DNA from: Marsupella aquatica
Lineage: Eukaryota; Marchantiophyta
DNA: 64,000 nucleotides
NCBI GenBank assembly: GCA_973895155.1
Contig: OZ316896.1
Span: forward strand, 15,190,001-15,254,000
Direction of reading: 5' to 3'
Positions 1-10,638 of the stretch are shown here, one piece after another. Positions within the stretch are counted from its first letter, which is position 1. Each line of letters opens with the position of its first letter. The notes under the pieces were generated by a model. The model saw only the letters and a list, made by a program, of their open reading frames with translations. It ran no database searches and was not told the origin of the DNA. The translations under genes were made by a program, and so were the position numbers.

Positions 1-900
1 GACAGGGAGTCCGATTGCGTCATACTATCCGCGAGAAAGAGAGGGTCCGAGAACCCTCCTTCGGTACGAGAGAGAGGACGACCGACTCCGTCCGATGCTC
101 AGGAGGTGAGAGACATGCCGATGCCGTCGTCGAGACGTGAAGGTGGGCCAAGTCAGAGGCCGCCACTGAAACAAGCCAAACATGTACATTCAACTCAAAA
201 CATTCTGGCCAAGCTAGCGATGCGTGGTAGGGAGAAGATTAAATCTCCGGTGGCAGCCAGTGGCGAGGCGGCCAACAAGGTCACCACGCAGAGACTCTCG
301 GAAGAACTGGTCCTCTCTTCTCAGTTTAGTTTACCGTGAACGACGGACGGCCCCGACCGACGTATGTGGGACAGGCTATTCGCGGCCATTACATGATCTT
401 GGCGGCATTGCTGATTGTTCCTCAACATGAGTTACTGATCACCTTTAGGAAGAACTTGCTTGATCGGGGAATACTTCTATGGTGAAGGTTGTCTTCGTTA
501 CGATGCCAAGTGCGTTCGGGCAATTACGGAAGGGAGGGAGCAAAGTCGTGAAAAGCACCTGGGCTTGTTTGGGTGCTCTGTGCTTTTCCCGTGCAGGTTA
601 GCTCACCTTTTTCTGATTTCTTGCAAGCTCTCTTGTCTGCTTGTTCTTGTTGTCCCTTGCCCTGTGTGCCTTGTGTGGGTTTCCGGACTCATCTTTATCC
701 AGGGCGATTCAGTCGACCTGGATTTCCACAGAACAGGCTTTATTATTACAATTTCTTCAACTTGGGAAAGCAGTAGATCCAATTGAAACTGTTTACCAAA
801 TTAGTTAGAGATGTACAATAGGTGCCCTACGCACATTAATTCTACGAGTGTACGACCATAGATTATTATGGTGATTGACATTTTAAGTTGGAAATGATGC
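1..900. other. Left-edge sequence without a recognisable gene
   Basis: Short open frames occur on both strands (for example 460-786 plus), but none shows a motif, low-complexity pattern or splice context that I recognise. The last part leads into the 3' flank of P450 copy A. I see no support for a gene here. Confidence 0.4.
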
Positions 901-918
901 TGAGGTTGCGGAACTCAC

Positions 919-1694
919 ACTGAAGCGCGACGGATCAAACACGGTGGGATTTGAAAAAATGGATGGATCCTGGTGATTAAATGTGAACAGGTTGATTACT
1001 TCCAGCCTTTAGGAATAATACAGCCTGCAATCATGATTCATCCAGGGACGCTAAGGCTCTAACTTATCAATTATGTCCTGAGCCACTATACATTGAGTTC
1101 TGCACATTCTGGGTTGCCGATACGCAGAGGACCGAAGTCGGCCTCCAATCCCATCATGTCTAAACTGAGCAGGAATATTCTACAACCAACAAAGTACTTA
1201 AGACGATACGAATTTCGGCTAGTGCCTGAGATGGCCGAGTGGTAAGTTAGAGCTCTGGATTATGAGTACAGTAGTTTGATCTAAACATACTTCCCGAAAA
1301 CGATCAGGAGGAGGAATGTTCATCTTACCATCGATTTCATGATGAATGTGCGCTGATTGTCGGAAGGAGCAAGGAACAGGTCCAGGAATCCTCAGCGTTT
1401 CATGAAGCACCTGTGTATACCAATGTGCATTGGTTTGATCGATCAATCGTACACCATAATGCTTTGGATCGTCTCCTACAAATCCTGTCAACTTTGGGAG
1501 AACGGATTTTTTCCAACTAATGCTCCATATTCAGATCGCAGTTCTACCTGATCCGTGTACATCATATAAACCCTTATTCCTGTACCGGATCATGTCCAAT
1601 CAGTAGGACCATTGTAACAAACTGTAGCGCTGATCAGCAATCCGACTGCACCGATCACAATTGTCCATGCTATGCTTACTATACTATCCTCCAT
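919..1694 (-). pseudogene. Cytochrome P450 copy A, internally deleted pseudogene
   Basis: Minus-strand relic of the P450 gene at 38277-42133. Exon 1 starts with ATG at 1694-1692 and keeps the hydrophobic anchor (IAWTIVIGAVGLLIS), then shifts frame. At about 1560 the exon-1 sequence (RYRNK region) runs directly into the last codons of exon 5 (MMYTDQ) and its donor site at 1548, so the rest of exon 1 and exons 2 to most of 5 are deleted. Exon 6 (1329-1410) is intact and in frame, with the ExxR motif as ETLR. Exon 7 (919-1024) is one base shorter than in the intact gene and frameshifted. No exon 8 or 9 (haem-binding region) is visible between here and the left edge. It cannot encode an active enzyme. 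Homology to the intact gene continues through the introns, so this is a genomic duplicate, not a retrocopy. Confidence 0.85.
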
Positions 1695-3993
1695 TGTCCG
1701 ATAGATTGATTCAGCCGTCGATCGATCGGTATTGACAAACGGTTTTCAGAAAGCTTGCCACCTAGCTGTGAAAAGGGATAACACTAGGCAGGACGAGAAA
1801 CATCCTCAACGTTGATCGTCGAATTTGTGTCGAAGCGATAACACTGGACAAGAATGGAAGCATCTTGAACGTTAATCGTAAAAATTGTGTCGATCTTGAA
1901 TTTGTGACTCTGAATCCAAGGATGACGTTGATGAAGCAGGCTCCTCTATAAACTAAATGTATAGCCTTAGCTTGCAACCATACATAGAGTCCTGCGCTGG
2001 GAATTTAGGCTTTCAAACTGAAGAAAACGAAAATATATCAATCTCGACAGAATTATATAAATGATGTCAACGTACGAATCATTGACAATCATCATGACCA
2101 ACGATCAGTGATCACATGACGTGAAAACGTAGCCTGGCAATTTAGTCAGAGAAGATACGCCTCTCGTACCAACTTGCATTGACCGATTCCAACATTACAA
2201 AATATCCAACTCAACGTATCCGCTTTTCAGATTTACGTTGGCAGTACCTACCATAAACTTTAAATGCCAAGTAATGCGGTGGACGGGGGGACGGCCATGT
2301 ACGTCATTCGGAGGTCCAAAATCCGCCCAGCGTTGAAGTTGCACCAGTTGATTGGACTCGTTACCACCGAAACTATCGCAAGGTGGATAGACTTCGCCGA
2401 CAGTAAGGCATTCTTTTGATTTCAGTTTCAACATATTCTTGGATTCACCCGATCGATCAGAGACATTTGCTTGACGGACCGCGAGGGCAAAACGTAGGGC
2501 GAAACTGTTATTCTCGGTGACAGGCCGAAACTACTGTTGCCTTTTCGAGTGCAAACGAGTGTAGTCACCACGGACCTTTTCGAGTGCAGTTGACAATTTG
2601 CAAGTTCACCTTTGCCTCCATCACATTTGCGGACCGACCGGATTCAAGAGTGTATTAAATTAAACTAAAGACTGTCGAGCTTTCGTCTGTTCCCCTCAGT
2701 TTAGATTATTTTTATATTAGACTAAAACGTAAATAGAGACGATCGACGACAAAAGAACTCTCCTAAAAGAAAGATGCTCTTGTTCATCTTTGTCTCCATC
2801 CTCTTGTCAGAGTATGGAGTTGTCAGTTTTGTTCATCTTTGGTCCCATTCCTTGTTTTGGGTTCACTGTGTCACTTTTAAGTTTTGTCCTATTTAGAGTT
2901 ACCGTTTATGGGCTTCACTCTAGACAACAAGTCTTTGAAAGTAGCTGTTTGCGTTGTCCTTTATTGGTAAAAACCTCCGTTTATTGGCTTCACTCTAGAC
3001 AATAAGTCGTTGAAAGTAGCTCTTTGCATTGCCCTTTATTAGTAAAAACCTCTGCTGACAGAGATTACTTCGCCGTTGCAATGGTTTGTGTCGCAGTTCT
3101 CGTCAATGCATAATTCTGTACAAGGATGGGCGTACGTACAGCTCAATCATGGTTTTGTCTTTACACCTGATTATGATTACCATAGGGTAAGTTGGAGATC
3201 GCAACCGTTCAGGTTCGTGTCTGCTTCGTTACTAGCTACGGAAGCTGCTGTTCAATTAAAGTTTATCCGTTTGAGGCCAAACAAGCTCCGGTGGCGGTTT
3301 CAATGCAGGCTCTCTCCGTCCTGGTCGAAGGTGTCCGAAGAATCGTTTCGCAACCTTTGAAACTCTAGCGAGTGGCCTTTGTGGCATTGTTTTCCCTCGC
3401 CCCCGAGGATAATTCATGCCCATGTGGCTCTTGGAAAAGGTGGGGAAGCTGGGGAAACCCCAACGAAGAGCACAGGGCCCGCAATTGGATTCTGATCTAG
3501 CTTTGGGAAAGGTCTAAGCTGCAGGGGTCTAAGAAAAACAATTGTGCACGACCCTGCGGTCGGGTCAAACAACGTCGTCGAAGGAACCATCACACTACAC
3601 AGGCCCAAACTCCAGGTCGAAGCGAATTAATGGAGACTTTCAAACTAAAAGAAGGAGAAACAATGTGAATGTCTTCTCCTACTTGTCTATGGATCAATAG
3701 CCTTAGTTAGCCTGACTCTCCGCCTATAGAGAGAAGAATAGAGAACCGAAATATGAAAACCCAATGAAAGCTGTAATTAATCTCGAAAAACGAGGAAAGG
3801 ATGCAAACTGTGTTTTGTAAATGAATCTTGGATCTTGTTCGTCGGTCAATAGATCCAGGTTTAGGCTTGTATAGCAAAATGCGTTGCTTCAAAGATGGAG
3901 ATGCCGCAGTGTCCACCGAGCGACAGTCACAGAAGTACCAGGCTCGTGGGGAGGTGCAAACTGAGACCCACGGAAAACCACATGAACTGGCAG
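1695..3993. other. Intergenic spacer between P450 copies A and D
   Basis: No supported gene. The part nearest copy A (about 1695-1980) should be its old promoter and 5' leader. Open frames at 3076-3360 (plus) and 3414-3608 (minus) have no recognisable motifs. Sequence just before 3994 is continuous with intron 4 of P450 copy D. The only clear structure is a short tandem duplication at about 2902-3052. Confidence 0.5.
2902..3052. repeat. Two-copy tandem duplication, about 75 bp unit
   Basis: The segment containing TTCACTCTAGACAA, then GTTGAAAGTAGCT-like sequence and ending in TAAAAACCTC occurs twice back to back with a handful of substitutions. It is a direct repeat with no coding content that I recognise. 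Confidence 0.75.
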
Positions 3994-4248
3994 GCTGAAC
4001 AAGAAGCTGTAGCGAACGGAAGGCGTCCTGGAAAGCCCTTGACACCAGACGGCCTGACGACATGACGTACACGTACAGATCAGGTAGAACTGTGATCATA
4101 CGGATGGAACATAAAATCTGTAATCGGAGTTGACAGGATATATATATACGAGAAGACGTAAAGCAGGACTATCATCCCCGGTATCATCGTCATCCCCGGT
4201 ATCATCGTGTGCTTTCTGATCTGCTTTGTGATCATACTATCCACATAC

Positions 4249-4553
4249 TGTTGACAATCACTTTCGCTTAGACACTCAAAGCAAAGTGTGCTGCGCTTCT
4301 AAGTGTAAAGAATGATTATAACCGACTGTATTGCTGTGTCCACCTCCCGGATATCACGGCTTGATTTCAGCATCTCTATATTGATGATTTGTATCAACGT
4401 GCTTGATACGTTGTTTGCTTTACCGTTATCTTTAGGTCACTGTATTCTACAGCTAGATGGATCAGTATCCATCTGTATCTCTGGTGTGTATTTATGTGGG
4501 CCCCCGCCTCACTTTCTCATTCATCGAAGAGATTAGTAAAACAGTTTTCTTCA
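4249..4553 (+). repeat. 5' LTR of Copia-1
   Basis: 305 bp, starting TGTTGACAATCAC and ending ACAGTTTTCTTCA, bounded on the left by CATAC and on the right by the primer-binding site. It is repeated at 10232-10530. Confidence 0.95.
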
Positions 4554-4566
4554 TGGTATCAGAGCC
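4554..4566 (+). other. Copia-1 primer-binding site
   Basis: TGGTATCAGAGCC directly abuts the 5' LTR. This is the usual Copia primer site, complementary to the 3' region of initiator Met-tRNA. Confidence 0.9.
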
Positions 4567-4778
4567 TTCCCAGGATAGTGCCTGCGGGTTGTGCTTCTTT
4601 GTCTTTAGCTTCGAGTTGGTAAGGATCACTCGCACACTTGCTAATTAAGTCCTCGTTTGTTTAGTGATAGTCGCAGGTGATAGATCCCTGTGCATTCTCA
4701 GTAGTACTCAGGAACGAATCCTTGATTATTCGTCGCAGGTGATAGCTCCCTGTGTATTCTCCGTAGTACTCAGGAACG

Positions 4779-6660
4779 ATGAATCAAGACATGAATTTCT
4801 CAATGTCCAAGGACGAGAAACTTAATGGGAACAACTACCCATTATGGTCCTACAAGATGAAGCAGAGTTTCATCAAGGAGAAGATTTGGTATGTCGTGAG
4901 GGAGAATCTTCCAGGTGTGATCTTTGATCCCAACGATCCTGTGAATCCTACTCCCATTGAGCGACGGACAGCTCAGAGCAAGGCTTTGTATATGTTGACT
5001 AAAGCAGTTGAAGATAAGATGCTTGCTCGTTATGTTTGGATTGACGATCCAACTTTTCTCTGGGCAGAACTATGACGTGCTTGTGCAGGCAACACCACAT
5101 CTCGTCGTGCTGTACTCAAACGGAAACTATTTAGTCTGAGATTTCCCGAGTCTGCTTCCATGGCTACTAACTTCAGCACTGTCAATGAGTTACTTAATGA
5201 TCTTGCTGCCGTGGACGTCTCTTTTACTGATGAAGAATTGCAGGGAGTAATCATTGATGCTCTTCCTCGCAGTTGGGAGACCTTTGGAGCTATTCTTGCA
5301 GGACAAGAGAACATGCCTTCCTTCTCAGAACTAGAGAATCTTGTTCGTGAAGAAGAGAGTCGTCGCGGTGCTCGAGCTTATGCTGGTGAGGAGGCCCTTT
5401 TTGCTCGTGTTTTTTCCCCTCCTGCTCCTTATGGCAGATTCAATAATGCAGGGGGCCGAGCTCGTGGACGTGGAGGTCCCAACTATGGAGGAAGAGGTGG
5501 CCGTGGACGCTACCCAACTCCTATGAACGCTGTCAACAATCGCGGAGTTTGTTTTACTTGCAACGATCCCAGTCACGTTGCACGCAATTGCCCATTTCGT
5601 GGCCTTGAAACAGAGCTCTAGCGCCTCACTGCCCGAATGAGTCAGGCCAATCTTGGAGCCGGACGTGGACGTGCTGCCAACCTTGTGGAAGAAAATTTTG
5701 GTCCCAACCCAAATCCCCTGGTTTGACCTTGCCAGTCAAACTGGCCGAAAATCGTCGGCAAATTGGCAACCCGGCACCCGGGTTTGGGAGCAGTCCGGGC
5801 CGGGACAAGTTCGGGAGACATTTGGGCCGGGTTCGGGCAAGGTTTGGGGGAGGTCGGGGGAGTTCGGGGGAGTTCGGGCGAGGGGGAGTCTGGGCCGGGT
5901 TCGGGGGAGTTCGGGGGAGGGTCGGGGGAGTTTCGGGGGAGTTCGGGGGAGGGTCGGGGGAGTTCGGGGGAGTTCGGGAAGGGTCCGGGTTTGGGTCCAG
6001 GGGAGTCCGGGACTCTAAACCCCGCCCTCCTTCCCCCAGCCCCGACCCCAGACCCGGCCCCGGCTGGCTGCCACCCCGAACCGGGGTCCGGGGGAGTCCG
6101 GGTTCGGGTCTGGGGGAGTCCGGGAAGGGTCCGGGTGAGTTCGGGATGCGTCCGGGAAGGGTCTGGGAGAGTCCGGGTGAGTTCGGGAGAATATTGTGGA
6201 ATATCCGTCAAATTGGTCATTTTTGAGCCGTCATTTGACAGTTTGACGTGCCCAGCAAGCCGTCAACTTGCCCGTCAGGTTAAACCGGGCCAAATCCTAA
6301 CGTTGAGGAGTATTTTGATGCACCTGAGATCAAAGATACGATTACTGCTGACCAGATTCTTGAGGCCAATTTTTCTGAAATTACAGCACCTCAGTCTGAT
6401 CATTCGGCATGGATCTTCGACTCTGGTGCAAACACCCACCTCACTAGTGACAAATCTGATCTCACAAATTTTGTAGCTCTTGCCCCTGGATCCCCTGTGG
6501 CAACTGCAGGCGGGGCGGCCTTGGATATCAAGGGCAAGGGTACTCTCTCTCTTGATCAGAATAAAATTTCCAATGTTTTGTATGTGCCGAGTGCCCGACG
6601 TAGCCTACTTTCCGTTGGCAGCCTTGCTGATCTAGGACACACTGTATGCTTTGATTCCTC
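4779..6660 (+). pseudogene. Copia-1 gag and protease region, broken
   Basis: Gag starts at the ATG at 4779 with the typical LNGNNYPLWSYKMKQ region and runs to a CCHC knuckle (CFTCNDPSHVARNC) near 5550-5590, preceded by a Gly/Arg-rich stretch. In-frame stops occur at 5073-5075 (TGA) and 5619-5621 (TAG). The frame is then interrupted by the MITE at 5717-6289 and resumes after it with no frame loss apart from the insertion. The protease active-site region follows (WIFDSGANTHLT, about 6413-6450). Another stop, TAG at 6661-6663, separates this part from the integrase. Gag would form the particle and bind RNA; protease would process the polyprotein. Neither can be made intact here. Confidence 0.88.
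5717..6289. mobile_element. Non-autonomous hAT-like MITE, GC-rich, nested in Copia-1
   Basis: 573-bp insertion flanked by an exact 8-bp direct repeat CCAAATCC (5709-5716 and 6290-6297). Its ends form imperfect inverted repeats: CCTGGTTTGACC on the left, and CCCGGTTTAACC when the right end is read in reverse. The motif TTTGAC/GTCAAA recurs several times in both subterminal zones, as expected of transposase-binding sites. The interior is a G-rich minisatellite built on a 10-base unit like TCGGGGGAGT. Removing the insert and one duplication copy restores a continuous gag-protease junction, which proves it is an insertion. An 8-bp duplication suggests the hAT superfamily; the family itself is not one I recognise. 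Long open frames across it are artefacts of the repeat. Confidence 0.85.
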
Positions 6661-6667
6661 ATAGTGT

Positions 6668-9654
6668 ATGGTGTTAGATGACAAACGTCAAGTTTGCATG
6701 CATGGAACTCACGATCCTGTAACTCGTCTATATACACTAGTTCGAAAGCCTCCACCCAAGCTTCCACATGATCTCTCCTTCCCGATAGGTTCTAAATGTC
6801 ACGTTGCCACTTGTTCTTCATCTGACACGATACTTTGGCACAAATGGCTTGGCCATATTCATTTCCAGAAATTATTGCACATGAGCTCCAACCAGTTAGT
6901 CGATGGCATACCTCATCTTTCTCCAGTCAGCACCATATGCAGCACTTGCATTGTTGCCAAGCAAACACGTGAAAGAATTCTGAAGCACTCTCGAACTCAG
7001 ACAACCAGGCCCTTTGCACTGGTTCACTCTGACGTCTGGGGACCAACATGTGTTCCTTCCTTGCAAGGTTCTCGCTATGTCCTGACTTTCACGGACGACT
7101 TCACACGATATACGTGGACGTTCTTTCTTTGTTTCAAATCAGAAGTGCTTGCTACTTTCAAGATTTTTTGTGCTTCTGTCACTAGTCAATATGGCTATAA
7201 GGTTGGATGTCTACGAACTGATCGAGGTGGGGAATACATTTCCCAGGATTTTCAAGAATTCTGTTCCACCAATGGAATTTTTCGACAACTCACGGCTGCC
7301 TACACACCACACCAGAATGGTGTCTCTGAGCGCAAAAATCGCACTTTAATTGAAGCAGCTCGCAGCCTTTGCTTTGGGGCTCAACTTTTGGCTCCCCTCT
7401 GGGAAGAGATGGTTCGAACGGCTACTTACATTTTGAATCGCTATTCCACTAGATCGCTCTACAAAACGACCCCTTTTCAACATCTCCATGGCACCAAACC
7501 TGATGTCAATCACTTAATTTCGAGTCATTGGCTGTTCAACATATATTCACATCCCTGCTCCCTTACGATCTAAACTCGAACCAAAATCCCTTAAAGCCGT
7601 ATTTGTTGGTTATGATGAAAACACCAAGGGTTATCGTTGTTATTCACCCCTTAGACGCAAGATTATTATTAGTCAGGATGTCCGTTTTGATGAGTCTGAA
7701 CTGGGCATTTCAGCAGTTGCTGGTCCTGAACCCACTTCCATTGACTTTGGGGACTTATCACCCTAGCTTTGATTCAATTGGTCTGGCTGAACCTACTCCC
7801 GATACTGACATTGGACCTGCAGATGATAATAATCCCGATCCCGATTTCACTCTACAGGATAATGCTGCCCCGCCTGAACATATTCCTGTTGTTCTACCCC
7901 CAGCTCCCTTTGAACCTCGACGCTCCAGCAGAATCCGCTCACATAATTCTAAGCTTCTTGGATTCTATGCTTAACCTCCTCCTTTGGAATTCTTGGCTTG
8001 TGCTATTGAAACTTCTGATCCAACTATCACTGACAATATTTCTCTTCATCAAGCGCTCACTCACCCCGGCTGGTCTGAGGCTATAGATGAAGAGTTGGAC
8101 TCCATTCGTAAGACCAACACTTGGACGCTTATGGAGTTACCCCCGGGCAAACACACAATTCCATCTATGTGGGTTTTCAAGAAGAAACCTATCTCTTCCA
8201 CCCATGCACGTCTCAAAGCTCACCTCGTCGCCAAAGGCAATTACCAACAACATGGCATTGACTACTTCGAGACTTTTGCACCAGTGGTCAAATGGGCAAC
8301 TCTACGAACTGTCACTGCCATATGTGCTTCTCGTGGCTGGAAAATTACTCACATGGATGTGGACACGGCTTTTCTCAACAGCAAAGTCTATGAAGATATT
8401 TATATGCATCAGCCTCCTGGACGTCGCATTGCAGGCAAAGAGCATCTTGTATGTCATCTCAACAATTCTCTTTATGGCCTCCGACAATCCTCCAAAGCTT
8501 GGTATGACACTTTACATGCATTGTTAACAAAGCTTGGTTGGATTCGCAGCTTGCTTGATAACAATCTTTATTACTTTCTAGATGGACCAGACATCACTGT
8601 ACTCCTCACTCATGTTGACGACTTCTTTCTCACCGGAAGCAACGACACTCTTATTAGCTCACACAAAACTGAACTTCGTTAACACTTTAGCATGAAGGAT
8701 CTTGGCAATATTCAGAAATATTTAGGCATAGAATTTGTTTCTTCCTCTACGGGCATAAAAATGCATCAACGCAGCTACTGTGACGAAATTCTTCAAGAAT
8801 TTCATATGGACTCTTGCACTCCAGCCCTTACTCCCTTACCAACAGGCACAGTTCTATCGGCGCGCTGATTCCACCAGTCCTCCCGTTGATGCTCATTTGT
8901 ACTGCCGTATGGTCGGGAAACTCATATACCTTACCAACACTCGCCCATATATATCTTTTGCTGTAAGCCTTGTTAGCCGACTCATGCAAGATCCACATGA
9001 GGACCACATGCAGGCCACCAAGCACATCTTCAGATATCTTCGTCACACCCTTCACTATGGCATTTTTTACAGACGCCATGCTCCACTCACTCTCTCTGCT
9101 TACACCGATGCTGATTGGGCTACATGCCCTACGACTCGCCGATCTGTAGGGGCTTATCTACTCACTCTTGGTGACAGCCCTATTTCTTGGAATGTACAGC
9201 AAGCGACAAGCCACCGTCAGTAAATCTTCTACCGAATCTGAGTATATGGCTTTATCCTCGGGTGCACAAGAAGCTGTATACATCCGCCGTCTGCTCCTTG
9301 AACTAAAACTCATTCCTGATATTGAAGTCACACTGAACTGCAAGGCGCTGCAAGGACCCTCACATTCTTGATGTCCTTCCTTCATATCGACCAACTCTTC
9401 ACTGCAACAATGAAGGTGCCATCAAGCTTGCACGAAATCCGGTTTTTCATGCTCACACCAAGCATATCGAAGTCCATCATCACTTTGTTTGGGAACGCGT
9501 CCTTGAGGGGGAATTACACCTTACGTACATACCAACAGATCTACAACCTGCAGATGTACTCACCAAGGCCTTATCCCGACCTCACTTCGAACGACATCGA
9601 TCTGCTATTGGAATTCTGGACTTGAGCTGCATTCCCGATACTAAATCACATTGA
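6668..9654 (+). pseudogene. Copia-1 integrase, reverse transcriptase and RNase H, broken
   Basis: Integrase (6668-7573) has the GAG-pre-integrase region (WHKWLGHIHF, then the Cys pair in CSTCIVAKQ). The DDE residues appear as HSDVWGP, RTDRGGEY and NGVSERKN. The frame is lost near 7520-7550. Reverse transcriptase (about 7984-8682) has VFKKK, FAPVVKW, MDVDTAFLNS, SLYGLRQS, and HVDDFFLTG as the catalytic-pair motif; it ends in a premature stop at 8680-8682. RNase H segments follow in shifting frames (YTDADWATC; STESEYMALS at 9232-9260; NNEGAIKLARNP to ADVLTKALSR near 9400-9590). The coding region ends about 9654. It is a classical Copia pol with at least three frameshifts or stops. Confidence 0.9.
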
Positions 9655-10231
9655 GTACCAACATCTCTCTTCTGTCTAGTCCTTACGATTTCAGACACGC
9701 AATCTCTTAAGCTCCTCAATACGGATATTTCTTGGTTTTCAATCTCCTCTCGAATATCTCTAAGATTGAACTAGTACTCTCAAATTTGTTGCTGTCTGGT
9801 TTCACATTTGCCATACGATACTTCTCGGTGCACCCATTCAAAGGCCGTCCACTCTGGTGTATGCTTTATTGCTTCACGCCAAGCTCTATTGATCAGTCTG
9901 TATGTCCACAGCTCTAGCTAATGGACCTACCTGCTTTCTCAACCTTCTGAGAATATGATCTATTACTATTTCATCAGTCACTGGATACAACATTTGTTTG
10001 TTCTTATCTGATCAAACATCATAGCCAGCACGGCCAATTTTCTTTGCTAGCTCTTTATGAAGCTGAACCAATTTACGATCCACCATACGTATGATTCCTA
10101 TCAGGCTTGTGATCATCAACCACATCCCTGTGTACACCCATGTGGACCACGTAATTTTTTCACCTTCAGAATCCATTCGATCTTCTCCAAGCGGTACTTG
10201 TGTTCGCCTCTACACTTAGAGCAAGGGAGGG
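9655..10231 (+). other. Copia-1 3' untranslated region with polypurine tract
   Basis: About 580 bp between the end of pol and the 3' LTR. No coding motif is seen. The last bases, AGAGCAAGGGAGGG, form the polypurine tract next to the LTR. Confidence 0.7.
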
Positions 10232-10530
10232 TGTTGACAATCACTTTCGCTTAGACACTCAAAGCAAAGTGTGCTGCGCTTCTAAGTGTAAAGAATGATT
10301 GTAACCGACTGTATTGTTGTGTCCACCTCCTGGATATCACGGCTTGATTTCAGCATGTCTATATTAATGATTCGTGCTTGGTACGTTGTTTGCTTTACCG
10401 TTGATCTTTAGGTCACTGTATTCTAATGCTAGATGGATTAGTATCCATCTGTATCTCTGGCGTGTATTTATGTGGGGCCCCCGCCTCCCTTTCTCATTCA
10501 TCGAAGAGATTAGTAAAACAGTTTTCTTCA
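10232..10530 (+). repeat. 3' LTR of Copia-1
   Basis: 299 bp, starting TGTTGACA after a purine-rich tract, ending TTTTCTTCA, and followed by target duplication CATAC. It is collinear with 4249-4553 apart from scattered substitutions and small indels. Confidence 0.95.
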
Positions 10531-10638
10531 CATACTGTACGCAGGCGTTCATGAAACGCTGAGGACTCCTACCGTAGCCTCTACCTGCTACGGTAGCTTC
10601 TCCGTCAGACAAACAACTCAGGAGTTTAAAATCGATGG

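Larger units (their letters stand above)
4249..10530 (+). mobile_element. Complete but degenerate Copia LTR retrotransposon (Copia-1)
   Basis: A 6.28-kb element bounded by direct LTRs that begin TGTTGACA and end TTTTCTTCA. It is flanked by the 5-bp target duplication CATAC (4244-4248 and 10531-10535). A primer-binding site TGGTATCAGAGC follows the 5' LTR immediately, and a purine-rich tract (AGAGCAAGGGAGGG) precedes the 3' LTR. The internal order gag, protease, integrase, reverse transcriptase, RNase H defines Ty1/Copia. The gag-pol frame has several stops and frameshifts and is interrupted by a MITE at 5717-6289, so the element is not autonomous. The two LTRs differ by roughly a dozen substitutions and a few indels on hand comparison, implying insertion that is not very recent. 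Confidence 0.95.
3994..10638 (+). pseudogene. Cytochrome P450 copy D, pseudogene split by a Copia element
   Basis: Plus-strand P450 relic, the only copy on this strand. Exon 5 (3994-4083) follows a CAG acceptor and starts AEQEA; two small indels shift its frame, but its donor GTAGAACTG matches the intact gene. Exon 6 (10545-10638) follows GCAG, keeps the ETLR motif and the donor GTAAGATGAAT, and carries an internal insertion of about 15 bases. Between them, in what was intron 5, sits a whole Copia retrotransposon (4249-10530). Intron 6 homology continues to about 10730 and then stops. Exons 1-4 and 7-9 were not found, so this is a fragment that was probably already dead when the Copia landed. 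Confidence 0.85.

Noticed and set aside
1227-1310. tRNA-Ser/Leu-like phrase GAGATGGCCGAGTGGTAAG
   Set aside because: It lies in P450 intron-6 homology (compare 39400-39475 in the intact gene, where the phrase differs). No T-arm, acceptor pairing or anticodon stem follows.
5653-6476. Overlapping Gly- and Pro-rich ORFs on both strands
   Set aside because: They arise from the G-rich minisatellite inside the MITE and are bounded by its borders; no protein feature supports them.
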